Assembly: GCA_046290815.1 (NCBI GenBank)
Contig: JBKBUF010000003.1
Location: 133,561 to 197,560 of the forward strand
Length of the DNA: 64,000 nt
Direction of reading: 5' to 3'
Source of the DNA: JBKBUF01 sp046290815
GTDB lineage: Bacteria; Bacteroidota; Bacteroidia; Cytophagales; Cytophagaceae
Of the stretch, positions 26,549 through 36,428 are shown in pieces. The notes beneath the pieces were generated by a model. The model saw nothing but the letters and a program-made list of their open reading frames with translations, made no database searches and had not been told where the DNA came from. The translations under genes and the position numbers were made by a program. Within the stretch, counting starts at the first letter, position 1; every line of letters starts with the position of its first letter.

Positions 26549-28519
26549 TTATTGTTTCTGTAAAACTATTGTTAGCTTGTTAAAATCCGCCGCCGCATTT
26601 ATTACCTTTCTGAAGTCCTGAAATTTGCTTACCGGTAGCCACAGCTTTTTATAATATTCTGTAACTTCGATAGTATACTTATTCCCCTCCACCTTATATT
26701 TTGAATTGAACACTGCAACTTTGTCTCCGTCGTCCTGAAGATAAAAATCCATATTAAGTATTTCAGGATTCATAACTTTGTATCCTGCCGGAACTTCAAA
26801 TTCTATGATCCTGTGATAGCCTCTGTTGAAATCGTTTTCAACGTCTAGTTTTCGTTCCTGGTCCTGATACATTTCATGCTGAACACCAATCAGCTCACCA
26901 ACCTTAAATAAGTATCTTTCTCCTGCTTTTTCTATCAGGTTATCTGAAGTGAATGTGGCACGTACTATAAAGGGTTTCACTCCAAAGAAATCTTTCCCTT
27001 CATTTTCAACTTTTATCTGTTGCAAATCAATATTCTGCATATAATTTGTCATGATAGCTTCTGTCACCTTCTTTTTATCTTCATCTTTCATGTAAGAGTA
27101 GTATGGCTGATAGTACTGGGCATAATATCCGGCCATTTGAGTTTCACAATTAATAGAAGGCTTGGTAATGTCATTTTTGAAATCAACCTTCACAATATGG
27201 TTAGAGTAACTTTTTTCATAAGGTACGGGGTCAATGAATTTTATTTTCCCTACACCTGAACTGTAATTGTTTAATTGTACCTTTTTAATGAATAACCCAT
27301 AATTGTTGGTGAGCTCAGTTGGTATAAAGCCAAGACAGGAGATTACATTAGTAGGGGAAATGTAGTTATTAATATTAGGGAAATAAAACAGAAATTCATC
27401 CAGAAAATTGTAGGCATGGAATTCATTATCAAATTTTATATCCTTTCTGTCGGAGGTAAGAACAATCTGATATTCGATGTTCAAATGATTAAAAACAGCG
27501 GCGTATAATTTTACGATACCATACTGAGAAGAAATTTTGTTATCAAGAATTTTATCGAGCGTGCTGTAGGCATTATTATTTTCAAGAATTACAAAATTAT
27601 TTTTGATATAGTATTCTATTGCCCTTATTTTTTCTTCTTCACCCGGTACAAACTTCAGATTGATATTCTGAACCAGTTTCTTGATTTTTTTCTCAGCAGT
27701 CTTTTCTGTCACAAAATATTGATTGTATATGGATTCAGAGATTGACCCATAAGTGACAATATCGCTTTTGCCTGTAGCTTTATTTGCATTTAGTTTATAT
27801 ACAAACTGTTGAAGGCTGGATCTGTAAGCTGAAAACTCTTCTTTTTTGATGCCTGGTACATTTGAAAGCTTAATACCATAAACATTTTTATCCTTTCTTG
27901 CAGTGTCCTTTTCTATTTCCGGAAGATTGTTATAAGATTTGAATTTAAACAAAAGGTTTTGGGGGGCAATCAAAGAAAACTCCACAAGCTTTTTAGGTAC
28001 TTCATCCTGTATTACTTCTCTGGCACCAGTGAAATTAGGATTTACCTTCATCAGGTACAGATATTCAATCTGACTGCCAATTTCCAATCCTGATAATGCA
28101 AAGTATCTATATCTTGCTTTTGTCTCTTCATCTACTGCTTCCTTGATATCAGATTCAGAAAGTTCTTTGGCTTTTCCATTGGGGGAGATAACTCTTGCCT
28201 TATGTTTGATGTATTCATGAGCCCTGTCAGACCGTACATAGATTTTGTTGTTTTTTTCAATGGCTTTATCTGAATTTACTCTTACAATTTTATGATAAAG
28301 AATATATTGAATAGGATTTCCCTGGCCATCATAGGCGAACTCAATACATTTTTTTTCTTTCAACATTATTTCAGGCAGGGCTTTTTCAGCAGCATTTAAC
28401 TCCTGAAGCTTTACCTCATCCCAGTCATAGTTTTGATGATCCAGCTCCTGGCTAAAAGCTGAAATAATGAATGAAAAACTTAGCAGGGCGACTATTAAAA
28501 AATTACGTGACATTATCAT
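26549..28519 (-). CDS. Exported DUF3857 protein with a degenerate transglutaminase-like domain
   Basis: 656 residues with a signal peptide (cleavage near AFSQ, residue 24). The DUF3857 region spans about 50-270, and a transglutaminase-like region about 285-420. In the paired upstream protein the catalytic cysteine is Cys332 within GDCKD. Here the aligned residue, also number 332, is Gln (SSQYG), and the downstream Asp region reads FPNIN, although the EFHAYN histidine remains. It should therefore be a binding or structural pseudoenzyme, not a protease or transamidase. The C-terminal 200 residues are beta-rich and resemble DUF2569/3858-type tails. Its ATG overlaps the previous stop by 4 bp, indicating translational coupling. 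It is the last gene of the operon and is followed by a strong terminator. Confidence 0.85.
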   Translation of the reverse strand: MIMSRNFLIVALLSFSFIISAFSQELDHQNYDWDEVKLQELNAAEKALPEIMLKEKKCIEFAYDGQGNPIQYILYHKIVRVNSDKAIEKNNKIYVRSDRAHEYIKHKARVISPNGKAKELSESDIKEAVDEETKARYRYFALSGLEIGSQIEYLYLMKVNPNFTGAREVIQDEVPKKLVEFSLIAPQNLLFKFKSYNNLPEIEKDTARKDKNVYGIKLSNVPGIKKEEFSAYRSSLQQFVYKLNANKATGKSDIVTYGSISESIYNQYFVTEKTAEKKIKKLVQNINLKFVPGEEEKIRAIEYYIKNNFVILENNNAYSTLDKILDNKISSQYGIVKLYAAVFNHLNIEYQIVLTSDRKDIKFDNEFHAYNFLDEFLFYFPNINNYISPTNVISCLGFIPTELTNNYGLFIKKVQLNNYSSGVGKIKFIDPVPYEKSYSNHIVKVDFKNDITKPSINCETQMAGYYAQYYQPYYSYMKDEDKKKVTEAIMTNYMQNIDLQQIKVENEGKDFFGVKPFIVRATFTSDNLIEKAGERYLFKVGELIGVQHEMYQDQERKLDVENDFNRGYHRIIEFEVPAGYKVMNPEILNMDFYLQDDGDKVAVFNSKYKVEGNKYTIEVTEYYKKLWLPVSKFQDFRKVINAAADFNKLTIVLQKQ

Positions 28520-30435
28520 TTTGTTTTTTTAAGGATTAAAACTTCATTATACGCTTTTTTTAATTCTTTTATCATGTTATTCCATTGGTCGAAGTCTTCA
28601 TTTTTAAGAAGCAGGCTTTTATTATACTGGGTTTCTGTAAGTATAATATTCTTGCCCTCTTTCTTATAGTCGATTATAAAGCCGAATTTCTCGTCTTTAA
28701 AAGATTTAGATTCCGGAACATAACTTACTATATAACCATCCGGGATCTTAAGATTTACAATATACTTTATTTCGTTGTGATGCTCCAGTTCGATAGGTAA
28801 ACTTCGGTCGGGGCTAATCACCTCTTTTTGCAAATCTTTGTTTAAATGAAGATTTACATAGATTTCATTATTGTATGCTTTTAAATAATCTGCAATGTTA
28901 AATTTGTATTTTATTATAAGGTTTTTGTCCCTCTTACCCATATCCATTATATCATAGGAATCAATAATGAATTTATTGTTTCCTTTGTTGTAAAACTCTC
29001 TGAGAAGCTTTAATCTGTCAGATTCACCGATTGAAAGTTTGTGGGTCATGTTAATTTTTTCATACCCTGTAAGATGAGTGCTTCCTTCGCCAAATAGTTT
29101 TTCTTCTTTAATGGTTAATGCCACTGTATCCAATATTCTGTTGGTCTGGTAGTCGGGAATGGGGACTTTTTGGATAATAAAGTTTTCTTTATCTATTCTG
29201 ATAAGTGCTTCTTTATCCTGTATAAAAGATGTTGGTGTGCCTAAAGGCATAAATTGCCCTGTAGCATCTAGGAAGTAATATTGGTTATCCTTTATATAAG
29301 TGCAGATCATATGATCGTCCACCACCGGAGTTGATATTTCAGAATATCCATAAGGAATTCTTCTGGAACCAATCCAGGTGAGATGAGATTTTACACCTGC
29401 TATTGATAACATATTGTTTATAATACTTGCCATGTCTTTGCAGTCACCAAATCTCCTGTGGCAAACTGTTTCTGCATCTCTTGGCACAAATCCTCCCATG
29501 CCATCCTCAAATGCAATGTATTTAATATTGTCCTGCACCCAGTAAAATACCTTTCTTACCTTTTCAAGCTCATTGGTTTCTCCTGCAAGCAATGAATCAA
29601 CAATGTGTTTTACTTCCTGGCTGACTTCTTTATTGACATCTTTGGTGATGTCATAATACCAGCTATATAATTCTTTAGGAGTTCCCAGAACCGGGATGGT
29701 TTTACCTTCATGTTTATATGATTTTATCCATACCGCTATATGGGGTATAAAAAATCGAACATTAGGGGCATCCTCTTCATTCTTGTATTTTGGAATGTTG
29801 ACATATGTCCATGAGTACCGGGTTTTATTTCCTTTTAGTTTTGTTTCTGAAAGCTGGATATGATTGTTTTTATCATTGAAAATTTTCCAGTCTATTTCTA
29901 CATCGGATGATGTGGTTACCGTAAAAACGGCTTCCTTTACCGGTATTCCTCTTTGAAAATAATAACCAGGAAATAGGCGAGGTTCTGTAAATTCCCTTTT
30001 GAACTGAATTTTGGTTTTGCTGCCTGCGCTCAAAGATGGATATAAAAATGAAATGACCTGCCCTCCGTCATAGAATACACTCCTGCTGATTTTATCCTGA
30101 TGGGTAAAATTCTTTACCTTAATTTCCTTGTATTTATTTTTATCAGGGATAAGGGACGAGGCTGAAATATTATAAATTTTATCAAGCATAGAATGCTCAA
30201 CTGAGTGCTCGGAAAACATTCCAGCCCGGCTATCCAAATACATTGTTTCTGTATAGTTGTCTTGTGTCACCACCAGCTTTCCGTTGACCAGATCAATGTA
30301 TACGTCTTCCTGATCTTTAATCACTACTGCTCTTTCGTCAGGAAATTCAGCCAGAAGTCTTTTATACTCAAGCTGTGCCTGCGAAAAACAGGGAGCACAG
30401 TTTATTAACAGTAGGAATAATAACAGCTTTTTCAA
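28516..30435 (-). CDS. Exported DUF3857 and transglutaminase-like protein (intact catalytic Cys)
   Basis: 639 residues with a signal peptide (LLLFLLLINCAPCFS). An N-terminal DUF3857 domain (about 50-250) is followed by a transglutaminase core with CHRRFGDCKDMASIINNML. Cys332 is the presumed nucleophile, then VVDDHMICTY and YYFLDATGQ supply His and Asp. A beta-rich C-terminal domain follows. Members are periplasmic or surface proteins, widespread in Bacteroidota, with unknown substrates; proteolysis or peptide crosslinking is possible. The neighbour downstream is a paralogue of nearly equal length that has lost the cysteine. The gap to the upstream YwqK-repeat gene is 4 bp. Confidence 0.88.
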   Translation of the reverse strand: MKKLLLFLLLINCAPCFSQAQLEYKRLLAEFPDERAVVIKDQEDVYIDLVNGKLVVTQDNYTETMYLDSRAGMFSEHSVEHSMLDKIYNISASSLIPDKNKYKEIKVKNFTHQDKISRSVFYDGGQVISFLYPSLSAGSKTKIQFKREFTEPRLFPGYYFQRGIPVKEAVFTVTTSSDVEIDWKIFNDKNNHIQLSETKLKGNKTRYSWTYVNIPKYKNEEDAPNVRFFIPHIAVWIKSYKHEGKTIPVLGTPKELYSWYYDITKDVNKEVSQEVKHIVDSLLAGETNELEKVRKVFYWVQDNIKYIAFEDGMGGFVPRDAETVCHRRFGDCKDMASIINNMLSIAGVKSHLTWIGSRRIPYGYSEISTPVVDDHMICTYIKDNQYYFLDATGQFMPLGTPTSFIQDKEALIRIDKENFIIQKVPIPDYQTNRILDTVALTIKEEKLFGEGSTHLTGYEKINMTHKLSIGESDRLKLLREFYNKGNNKFIIDSYDIMDMGKRDKNLIIKYKFNIADYLKAYNNEIYVNLHLNKDLQKEVISPDRSLPIELEHHNEIKYIVNLKIPDGYIVSYVPESKSFKDEKFGFIIDYKKEGKNIILTETQYNKSLLLKNEDFDQWNNMIKELKKAYNEVLILKKTK

Positions 30436-30439
30436 ATTA

Positions 30440-33400
30440 TTAATGATTAGTTTCCTTTATACAAACGTCCGAATAGTATTTTCTAGTCTTTATAAGTTTT
30501 CCTGCATTATTGTAAAATTTGCTGTCTCCATGGCGATAATCCATATAATACATTAATTCCTTTTCAAGATTACCATTCGCATAATAATATTTACTCGGAC
30601 CATGTAAAACTCCGTCGTAATAGTTTATTTCAGCCTGAACTTTTCCGTCCGGATAGTATGCAAGATATTTTCCGGTCATATTATCATCTTTGTATTCTGT
30701 TATATCCTTTATTTTCCCATTTGAATAATACTCAATGTATTTGCCCTGATACATTCCGTTTACCACTTCATATTCTCTGGATTTATTTCCGTTTTTATAA
30801 TAAGCTACTACTTTGTAATTGGCGCCATCTACTTTTATCGGTTCTTTTAATTTTCCGGCAGCATCATTATAAGTATAGCTAATGACCTTTCCATTTAGGG
30901 AAGTTCTGATCATTTGCAATTCATTATTTTCGTCATAGTAATAGGCTTCACCTTGTTCCACATCGTCAGCATATTTTTTTACTATTTCCAACTGACCATT
31001 TTCATAGTAATATTTAACATCACCTTCAAGTTCATCTTCAATCCTGAAGTCAACTTTTTTAAGTTTTCCGGATGCGTGATATGTTTTCCATTCTCCGGTT
31101 TCTTTTCCATCTTCATAAAAGCCTTCCTTCTCGATTTTGCCATCTTCGCTATACCATGTCCATTTCCCGGTACGTTTTCCATTATGATATTTTCCTTTGG
31201 TTCTTAATTTTCCATCGAAGTAATACCAGGCGAATTCTCCATGGGCAATAGAGGTAATATAATTACCACTAAATCTTAATTGCTTGTTTGTATAAAACAA
31301 TTGGTAGTTTCCTGTACCCTCAGGTAGTTCGATGGTATTTATTTTAGTGCCGGTACTGTCAAAGTAAGTAGTTCTTATAAGGACATCATCCTCAAAATAT
31401 TCTTCATTTTCCAGCTTGCCGGAAATTGAGAAATCCTGCTGGTATCCGCTTTGCTTTCCTTTTACATAATATTCCTTTGATTTAAGTTCTCCGTTTCTGA
31501 AGTAGTAATGCCAATAACCATGTCTTTTCCCGTTTACATACCATCCTTCCGATCTCTTATTGCCTGTGACGAAATAAGAAACATAATAACCGTCCAACTC
31601 TCCGTTTTTATAGGTCTCATCCGTATATAGTTTACCATTTTCGTGGTATCTTTTGATTTTACCATTTGCAAGGCCTTTCACATACTCTTGTTCAGAATTC
31701 AGATTTCCGTATTTGTCATAATATTTCCATAATCCTTTTTCTCCGTCAGCGGTATAAATTCCTTCTGCTCTTTTGGTTCCATCCGGGAAAAATCCATGGT
31801 ATAAAAATTCACCTTTTTCTTTTTTAGCTTCTTTTATCACCTTTCCGGTTTTATCATAGTATTTATAAGCTGTAATCTCACCTTTGTTGTAAGTGAGCTC
31901 GTAATATATTTTTCCATCTGTATCATAATATTTCATGAATCCATTTTTCTTTCCTTTCTCGTCATACTGATATTCTGACTCAAGAAAGCCTGTTCTTCTG
32001 TATTGTTTAATAGTTCCTGCAAGAGAATTTGCTTTATAGGTTCCTTCTTCTGACAATTTGCCGTCGGGATAATATTTTTTATACTCACCTTCACGCAAGT
32101 CATTTACGTAGGTAGCTTTGCTTTTCAATTGCCCGTTTCTGTAATATACTTTATGATCGCCATTCACAAGGCCATTATTAAAGACCTTTGCAGAAAGCAT
32201 TTCACCTGTACTGTAGTATTCAATAAGTGTGTCATGCAGTTTACCGGTATTATAATTACCAACGAATGAAATATACGGTTGACCCACTTCATGGTAGTAT
32301 GTAAATTTTCCGTGTTGCTGATGGTCTTTTATTTTCATTTCCTCAGAAAGAATTCCTGCCTGGTTATAAACTTTTTGCTCCTCCTGCTGCTTGTCATCCA
32401 CATATTTTCCGGTTTTTGAAATTTTACCGTTTTCATGATATATCTTAAATGGACCGTCAACTTTGCCATTATTGTAATCAAATTCCTTATGTAATGCTCC
32501 GGTGTAATAGTAATATTTCCATGTTCCGGTTTTCTTGCCATTAACAAAATTACCTTTAGAGATCATTGTTCCGGCTCCGTTATAAAATTCCACAGGTCCG
32601 TTAAGGTTGCCTTCACTGTTAAGGTTTCCAATTGTTTCGAGGTATCTTGATTTAGAATGAAAGTAGTGCTGCATTACTTTCTTCTCTCCATCAAATATTG
32701 TTTCCCTCTCATAATTCATTTTACCTACTAAAGGATACACCCAATCTTTAAATTTATTAATCAGCACCTGATTTTTGCTTACAAGTTTCATATGTGCTTC
32801 ATTGCCGCTGCTTTGGATTATATAGTAACTGAATGCTTCAAACATATTTTGCTTTTGTATTTCCCTGTAAAGAGGAACATAAGTTTGCATCCAGAAACCT
32901 TTGTCGTTTTTGTTGTACTCCAGTTTGGAAAGTATCGCATGATTTTGTTTAATAATATTCAGCTCAGTTTTTACAGGGATTTTGTAGTTTTTTCCAAGAG
33001 CAGTATAGTTAGTGACTATCAGGTCTATGTCTGAGAAATCATCGCCACCTGCAGGGGCGAACGGGACACTGATAGGCGCTTTTTCATAATTACTTGAGAT
33101 GATTTCAGACATCCTTTTCAAAACGGCAAGTGACTTTGAACTTTTAGGTTCAAGTATAAGGAAGGTATTAAATGCCAGCATGGCCTGAGTAACAAGCCCT
33201 TCATTGGCGGCCAGAATAGCGAGACTTAAATGTCCGGATGACCAGTATGGATTCAGGCGAACTGTTTCTTTGTAAGCCTCCAGTGCTTCAGGGTATCTTT
33301 TCAACTCCTTTAATGCAGCACCCTTATTAGACATCAGCAGGTAGTATTTGGGAAACTTTTTCAGCGCCTCTTCAAAAATGGCAAGCGCCTCCTGATGCAT

Positions 33401-33727
33401 ATTTTTTCTCAGGTAGGCTACTCCTTTAATGTTATAGAAATTATGTTGAAAAGTATTGCTGACATTTAATCCTTCATTACTACACGCGATTAACTCATCA
33501 TATTTTTCCATTTCAAGAAGTAATTCGCATTTTTCACTTAGTATTGCTATATAATTGGTGTCATTTCTGTCCACCTTATTTAGTTCCTCCAATGCTTCTT
33601 CTTTCTTTTCTTTCTTTATCAGAGAGATGTAATTTTCATAGATTTTGGAAGAATTGATAGGTGCGGGAATTTGTGCATAGGCATAATTGCCAGCAATAAT
33701 CAGCAATAGAAAAATCAGTATTCTCAT
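30440..33727 (-). CDS. Giant exported TPR plus YwqK/MORN-type repeat protein
   Basis: 1095 residues. A signal peptide (to about 18) is followed by a TPR region (about 25-210), a spacer of about 150 residues, and then roughly 30 tandem repeats of about 23 residues from about 365 to 1085. The repeat reads G-x-W/K-x-Y-Y-x-x-G-x-L-x-x-E-x-x-Y-x-x-G, the pattern annotated as MORN variant or YwqK antitoxin-like. Such repeats form an elongated beta structure, so this would be a long rod outside the cytoplasm. Despite the antitoxin name, I see no toxin gene nearby. It is second in the four-gene operon, 18 bp after the TPR gene. Likely a scaffold or surface filament; function unknown. Confidence 0.88.
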   Translation of the reverse strand: MRILIFLLLIIAGNYAYAQIPAPINSSKIYENYISLIKKEKKEEALEELNKVDRNDTNYIAILSEKCELLLEMEKYDELIACSNEGLNVSNTFQHNFYNIKGVAYLRKNMHQEALAIFEEALKKFPKYYLLMSNKGAALKELKRYPEALEAYKETVRLNPYWSSGHLSLAILAANEGLVTQAMLAFNTFLILEPKSSKSLAVLKRMSEIISSNYEKAPISVPFAPAGGDDFSDIDLIVTNYTALGKNYKIPVKTELNIIKQNHAILSKLEYNKNDKGFWMQTYVPLYREIQKQNMFEAFSYYIIQSSGNEAHMKLVSKNQVLINKFKDWVYPLVGKMNYERETIFDGEKKVMQHYFHSKSRYLETIGNLNSEGNLNGPVEFYNGAGTMISKGNFVNGKKTGTWKYYYYTGALHKEFDYNNGKVDGPFKIYHENGKISKTGKYVDDKQQEEQKVYNQAGILSEEMKIKDHQQHGKFTYYHEVGQPYISFVGNYNTGKLHDTLIEYYSTGEMLSAKVFNNGLVNGDHKVYYRNGQLKSKATYVNDLREGEYKKYYPDGKLSEEGTYKANSLAGTIKQYRRTGFLESEYQYDEKGKKNGFMKYYDTDGKIYYELTYNKGEITAYKYYDKTGKVIKEAKKEKGEFLYHGFFPDGTKRAEGIYTADGEKGLWKYYDKYGNLNSEQEYVKGLANGKIKRYHENGKLYTDETYKNGELDGYYVSYFVTGNKRSEGWYVNGKRHGYWHYYFRNGELKSKEYYVKGKQSGYQQDFSISGKLENEEYFEDDVLIRTTYFDSTGTKINTIELPEGTGNYQLFYTNKQLRFSGNYITSIAHGEFAWYYFDGKLRTKGKYHNGKRTGKWTWYSEDGKIEKEGFYEDGKETGEWKTYHASGKLKKVDFRIEDELEGDVKYYYENGQLEIVKKYADDVEQGEAYYYDENNELQMIRTSLNGKVISYTYNDAAGKLKEPIKVDGANYKVVAYYKNGNKSREYEVVNGMYQGKYIEYYSNGKIKDITEYKDDNMTGKYLAYYPDGKVQAEINYYDGVLHGPSKYYYANGNLEKELMYYMDYRHGDSKFYNNAGKLIKTRKYYSDVCIKETNH

Positions 33728-33745
33728 AAATTGATTAAATAAAAA

Positions 33746-34699
33746 TTATAAACAGTTCTTCTTGATAAGTTGATTTACTTCATCACCATACTTTTGTGTA
33801 TAGCCAAGTTTTATCGCCTGCTCAAATTCTGCGCAGGCTTTTTCTTTTTTGTTTTGAGCTATATAGACCAATCCTCTGTTGCGGTAGGCATAGGAATTTG
33901 ACGGGTCCATTTTTATGGAAGTATTAATGTCTTTTAAAGCACCGGTTAAGTCGTTTAACATTAGCTTGGAATAGCCCCGGTTATTATACAGGTATGCCTC
34001 ATTCATTCCCAGCTTCACAGCTTTATCAAAGTAGTACAATGATTCTTTGTAGTCACCCATCAGGGAATAATTGAATCCAAGGTTCATATAGGCATATGTA
34101 ATTGTTGAATCAATGGCAATGATTTTTTTTAAGTATACAACTGTCATGTCGGCCTGACCTACATCATTTAATGACATCGCAAGATTATTTAGAGCAGGGA
34201 TATTTAAGCTATCTGTTAAAAGTACTTTTTTGCAATCGTCAATGGCTCCGTCAAAATCTCTCTTAAGCATTTTAGAACTTGATCTGGCAATGAGTATCAG
34301 ATTTTTTAGGGAATCAGATTCTGCAAGTTCAAAGGCCCTTGTATAATCAATGATAGACTTATCAGCTTTATTTATCTGATAATAAAAGAAAGCTCTTTCT
34401 ATATAAGCGTCAATATTCTTCGGATCAAGTGTGATAGCTGTACTTACGTCTTCAAAATATTCCTGCAATTTACTTTGCATGTAGTAGGATTTGCTTCTTT
34501 GCAGATAATAGTCTGAAACCTTTCCTGACATTTGAATTGCCTTAGTGTATAATTCCACCGCCTCCTTATATTTTGCTTGTTTATGTTTTTCTTTAGCTTT
34601 AATAAATAAATCATCAGCAGATTGGGAAAATCCTGGAAACACAGCAAAATGAACTGGAATGAAAAGGAATAGCAGCTTAAGCGTACCAGGTTTCAGCAT
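33746..34699 (-). CDS. Exported tetratricopeptide-repeat protein, first gene of the operon
   Basis: 317 residues with a signal peptide (LLFLFIPVHFAVFPGFS). Seven to eight TPR units follow, ending DLTGALKDINTSIKMDPSNSY and a final capping helix with KACAEFEQAIKLGY. TPR superhelices hold partner proteins, so it may assemble the other exported products of the operon. It is the first of four genes (34699 to 26549) with gaps of 18 and 4 bp and a 4 bp overlap. The upstream 233 bp gap is shared with the divergent histidine kinase and contains the promoters, but I find no full-consensus site. Confidence 0.85.
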   Translation of the reverse strand: MLKPGTLKLLFLFIPVHFAVFPGFSQSADDLFIKAKEKHKQAKYKEAVELYTKAIQMSGKVSDYYLQRSKSYYMQSKLQEYFEDVSTAITLDPKNIDAYIERAFFYYQINKADKSIIDYTRAFELAESDSLKNLILIARSSSKMLKRDFDGAIDDCKKVLLTDSLNIPALNNLAMSLNDVGQADMTVVYLKKIIAIDSTITYAYMNLGFNYSLMGDYKESLYYFDKAVKLGMNEAYLYNNRGYSKLMLNDLTGALKDINTSIKMDPSNSYAYRNRGLVYIAQNKKEKACAEFEQAIKLGYTQKYGDEVNQLIKKNCL

Positions 34700-34932
34700 G
34701 TTGATTTGTTAAAGTTTGTGGTATCAATTAAAATTAATAATTATTCGAAAATACACCAGAAAAGTTTAAAAAAACTTGATTTTCCTTATTTTTCCGATTA
34801 AAAAATATGAAACCTTATATACCCGAGAATGATAAAAATGAACAGAAATCTCACAATTACCCCGGAAATTAGTTATATACAGGACAATTCAGAATTTTGT
34901 TTACATACTGACACATAATTTTATTTTTTTTA

Positions 34933-36315
34933 ATGCAAGGTTCTTCTGATTATTTATTTTCGGAATCGGGCTTACAGGCTGTTAATGAGGAAAAAAGGAA
35001 TAAGTTATTTTCGGCGGAAAGGAAAATAGCCCTTGTTCGATTCGCTGTAATATCTTTAAACATTATTGTTTACCTGTTTTTCCAGGATAAAACTGATACT
35101 GTCGAGTGGCTGGCAGGTATCATTGTAGTTGTTGCTTTTTTATATGCAGTATTGGTGATAGCCTTCAGACCTTATGAAAAATACCCTGTACTTCTTACCA
35201 GTTACTTTACTTCCGGATCTGACGCAATTCTTATCACCTTATGGATATTAAGTACGGGTGGTTATGATTCGCCATTTTATGTATTATGGTATATTTCTAT
35301 AGTAGCCATAGCATTCCGTTATAATGCCAAAATCACCATTACTATTTCAATATTATACTCTGTATTATACTGCATTATTTTGTTATTTGACCCTGCGTCG
35401 TATGAGCATATTGCAGATTTGATTGTGCGAATAAGTTATATAATACTTATAGGAATATTATCAGGTTTTTTGACCGGAGAAACATTGCAACAAATTCAGG
35501 CCAAACTCAGAATCAAACTTTCCGAAGCAATTATAAAAAAAAGAGAAGCTGAGCTGCGGGAAATTAACGATCATCTCGAAGAAAGAGTGAAGGAAAGGAC
35601 ATTAGAACTGAATGATATCAATGCAGAATTAAGAAGAATAAATGAAGATCTTGATAATTTTGTATATGCAGCAAGCCACGACCTGAAGTCTCCTATTGTT
35701 AATACCGAAGCCTTGCTTGAACTTTTATTTGATGAGGATCCTAAATCTGAAGAAGAAATTTTAGAACTAAGAAGCAAAATCACTTTTTCACTTAATAAAA
35801 TTAAGAATACAATTAATAATCTTGCAGAGGTTGCAAAGGCACAAAAAACTGTTTATGAAGATATTGAAAATCTGGATTTCCATGAAATCATTCAGGAGGT
35901 AATTTGTGATACAGAGGAGTTAATAAAAAGAACGGGCACTGTTATAAAATTAGATCTTCATGCAAGAAAAATCAGGGCCTCTCGCACAATGACCAAAAGT
36001 ATTTTATACAATCTGATATCAAATGCTATAAAATACAGGTCACCGGAAAGGAATCCGGAAATTTATATTTCAACAGAAAATTCAGAAGAATATACCCTCC
36101 TGAACATAAAGGATAATGGACTTGGTATAGACCTTAATAAGAACCGGCACAAATTATTTACAATTTTCAAACGATTTCATGATCATGTGGAAGGAACAGG
36201 TATAGGCTTGTATATGGTAAACCGGATGGTGGAAAAAGAAGGAGGGAAGATTGAAGTGGAAAGTGCAGTAAATGAGGGAACAACATTCAAGGTTTATTTT
36301 AAGAAGGTTATATAA
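34933..36315 (+). CDS. Orphan membrane histidine kinase
   Basis: 460 residues. A cytoplasmic N-terminus of about 35 residues is followed by six membrane segments (about 36-185). A long coiled coil at about 190-245 leads to the HisKA dimerisation helix with phosphoacceptor His249 in YAASHDLKSP. The HATPase domain has the N box (LYNLISNAIKYR), G1 (DNGLGI) and G2 (GTGIGLYMV). There is no periplasmic sensor of any size, so it probably senses membrane state or a lipophilic or intramembrane signal. No response regulator is adjacent. It is divergent from the four-gene exported operon, so it could control it, but that is inference only. Confidence 0.93.
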   Translation: MQGSSDYLFSESGLQAVNEEKRNKLFSAERKIALVRFAVISLNIIVYLFFQDKTDTVEWLAGIIVVVAFLYAVLVIAFRPYEKYPVLLTSYFTSGSDAILITLWILSTGGYDSPFYVLWYISIVAIAFRYNAKITITISILYSVLYCIILLFDPASYEHIADLIVRISYIILIGILSGFLTGETLQQIQAKLRIKLSEAIIKKREAELREINDHLEERVKERTLELNDINAELRRINEDLDNFVYAASHDLKSPIVNTEALLELLFDEDPKSEEEILELRSKITFSLNKIKNTINNLAEVAKAQKTVYEDIENLDFHEIIQEVICDTEELIKRTGTVIKLDLHARKIRASRTMTKSILYNLISNAIKYRSPERNPEIYISTENSEEYTLLNIKDNGLGIDLNKNRHKLFTIFKRFHDHVEGTGIGLYMVNRMVEKEGGKIEVESAVNEGTTFKVYFKKVI

Positions 36316-36377
36316 TCCCGATTGTCCGCTTAATATCATTATATTAGGAATTTTCTAACCAAATGCCCTCAGTTTCG

Positions 36378-36400
36378 TAGGATAAATTAACTCTATCCTA
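36378..36400. promoter_or_regulatory. 7 bp inverted repeat in the leader of the LRR gene
   Basis: TAGGATA (36378-36384), 9-base loop, TATCCTA (36394-36400), 28 bp before the start codon. It could be a leader hairpin or an operator. No T-run follows, so it is not a terminator for the kinase gene. Confidence 0.35.
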
Positions 36401-36428
36401 TGAAATTACTTGTAAAAACCTTCAACCT

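Noticed and set aside
30440..33727. YwqK antitoxin of a toxin-antitoxin module
   Set aside because: The repeats resemble that annotation, but the protein is large, has a signal peptide, and has no toxin-like neighbour.
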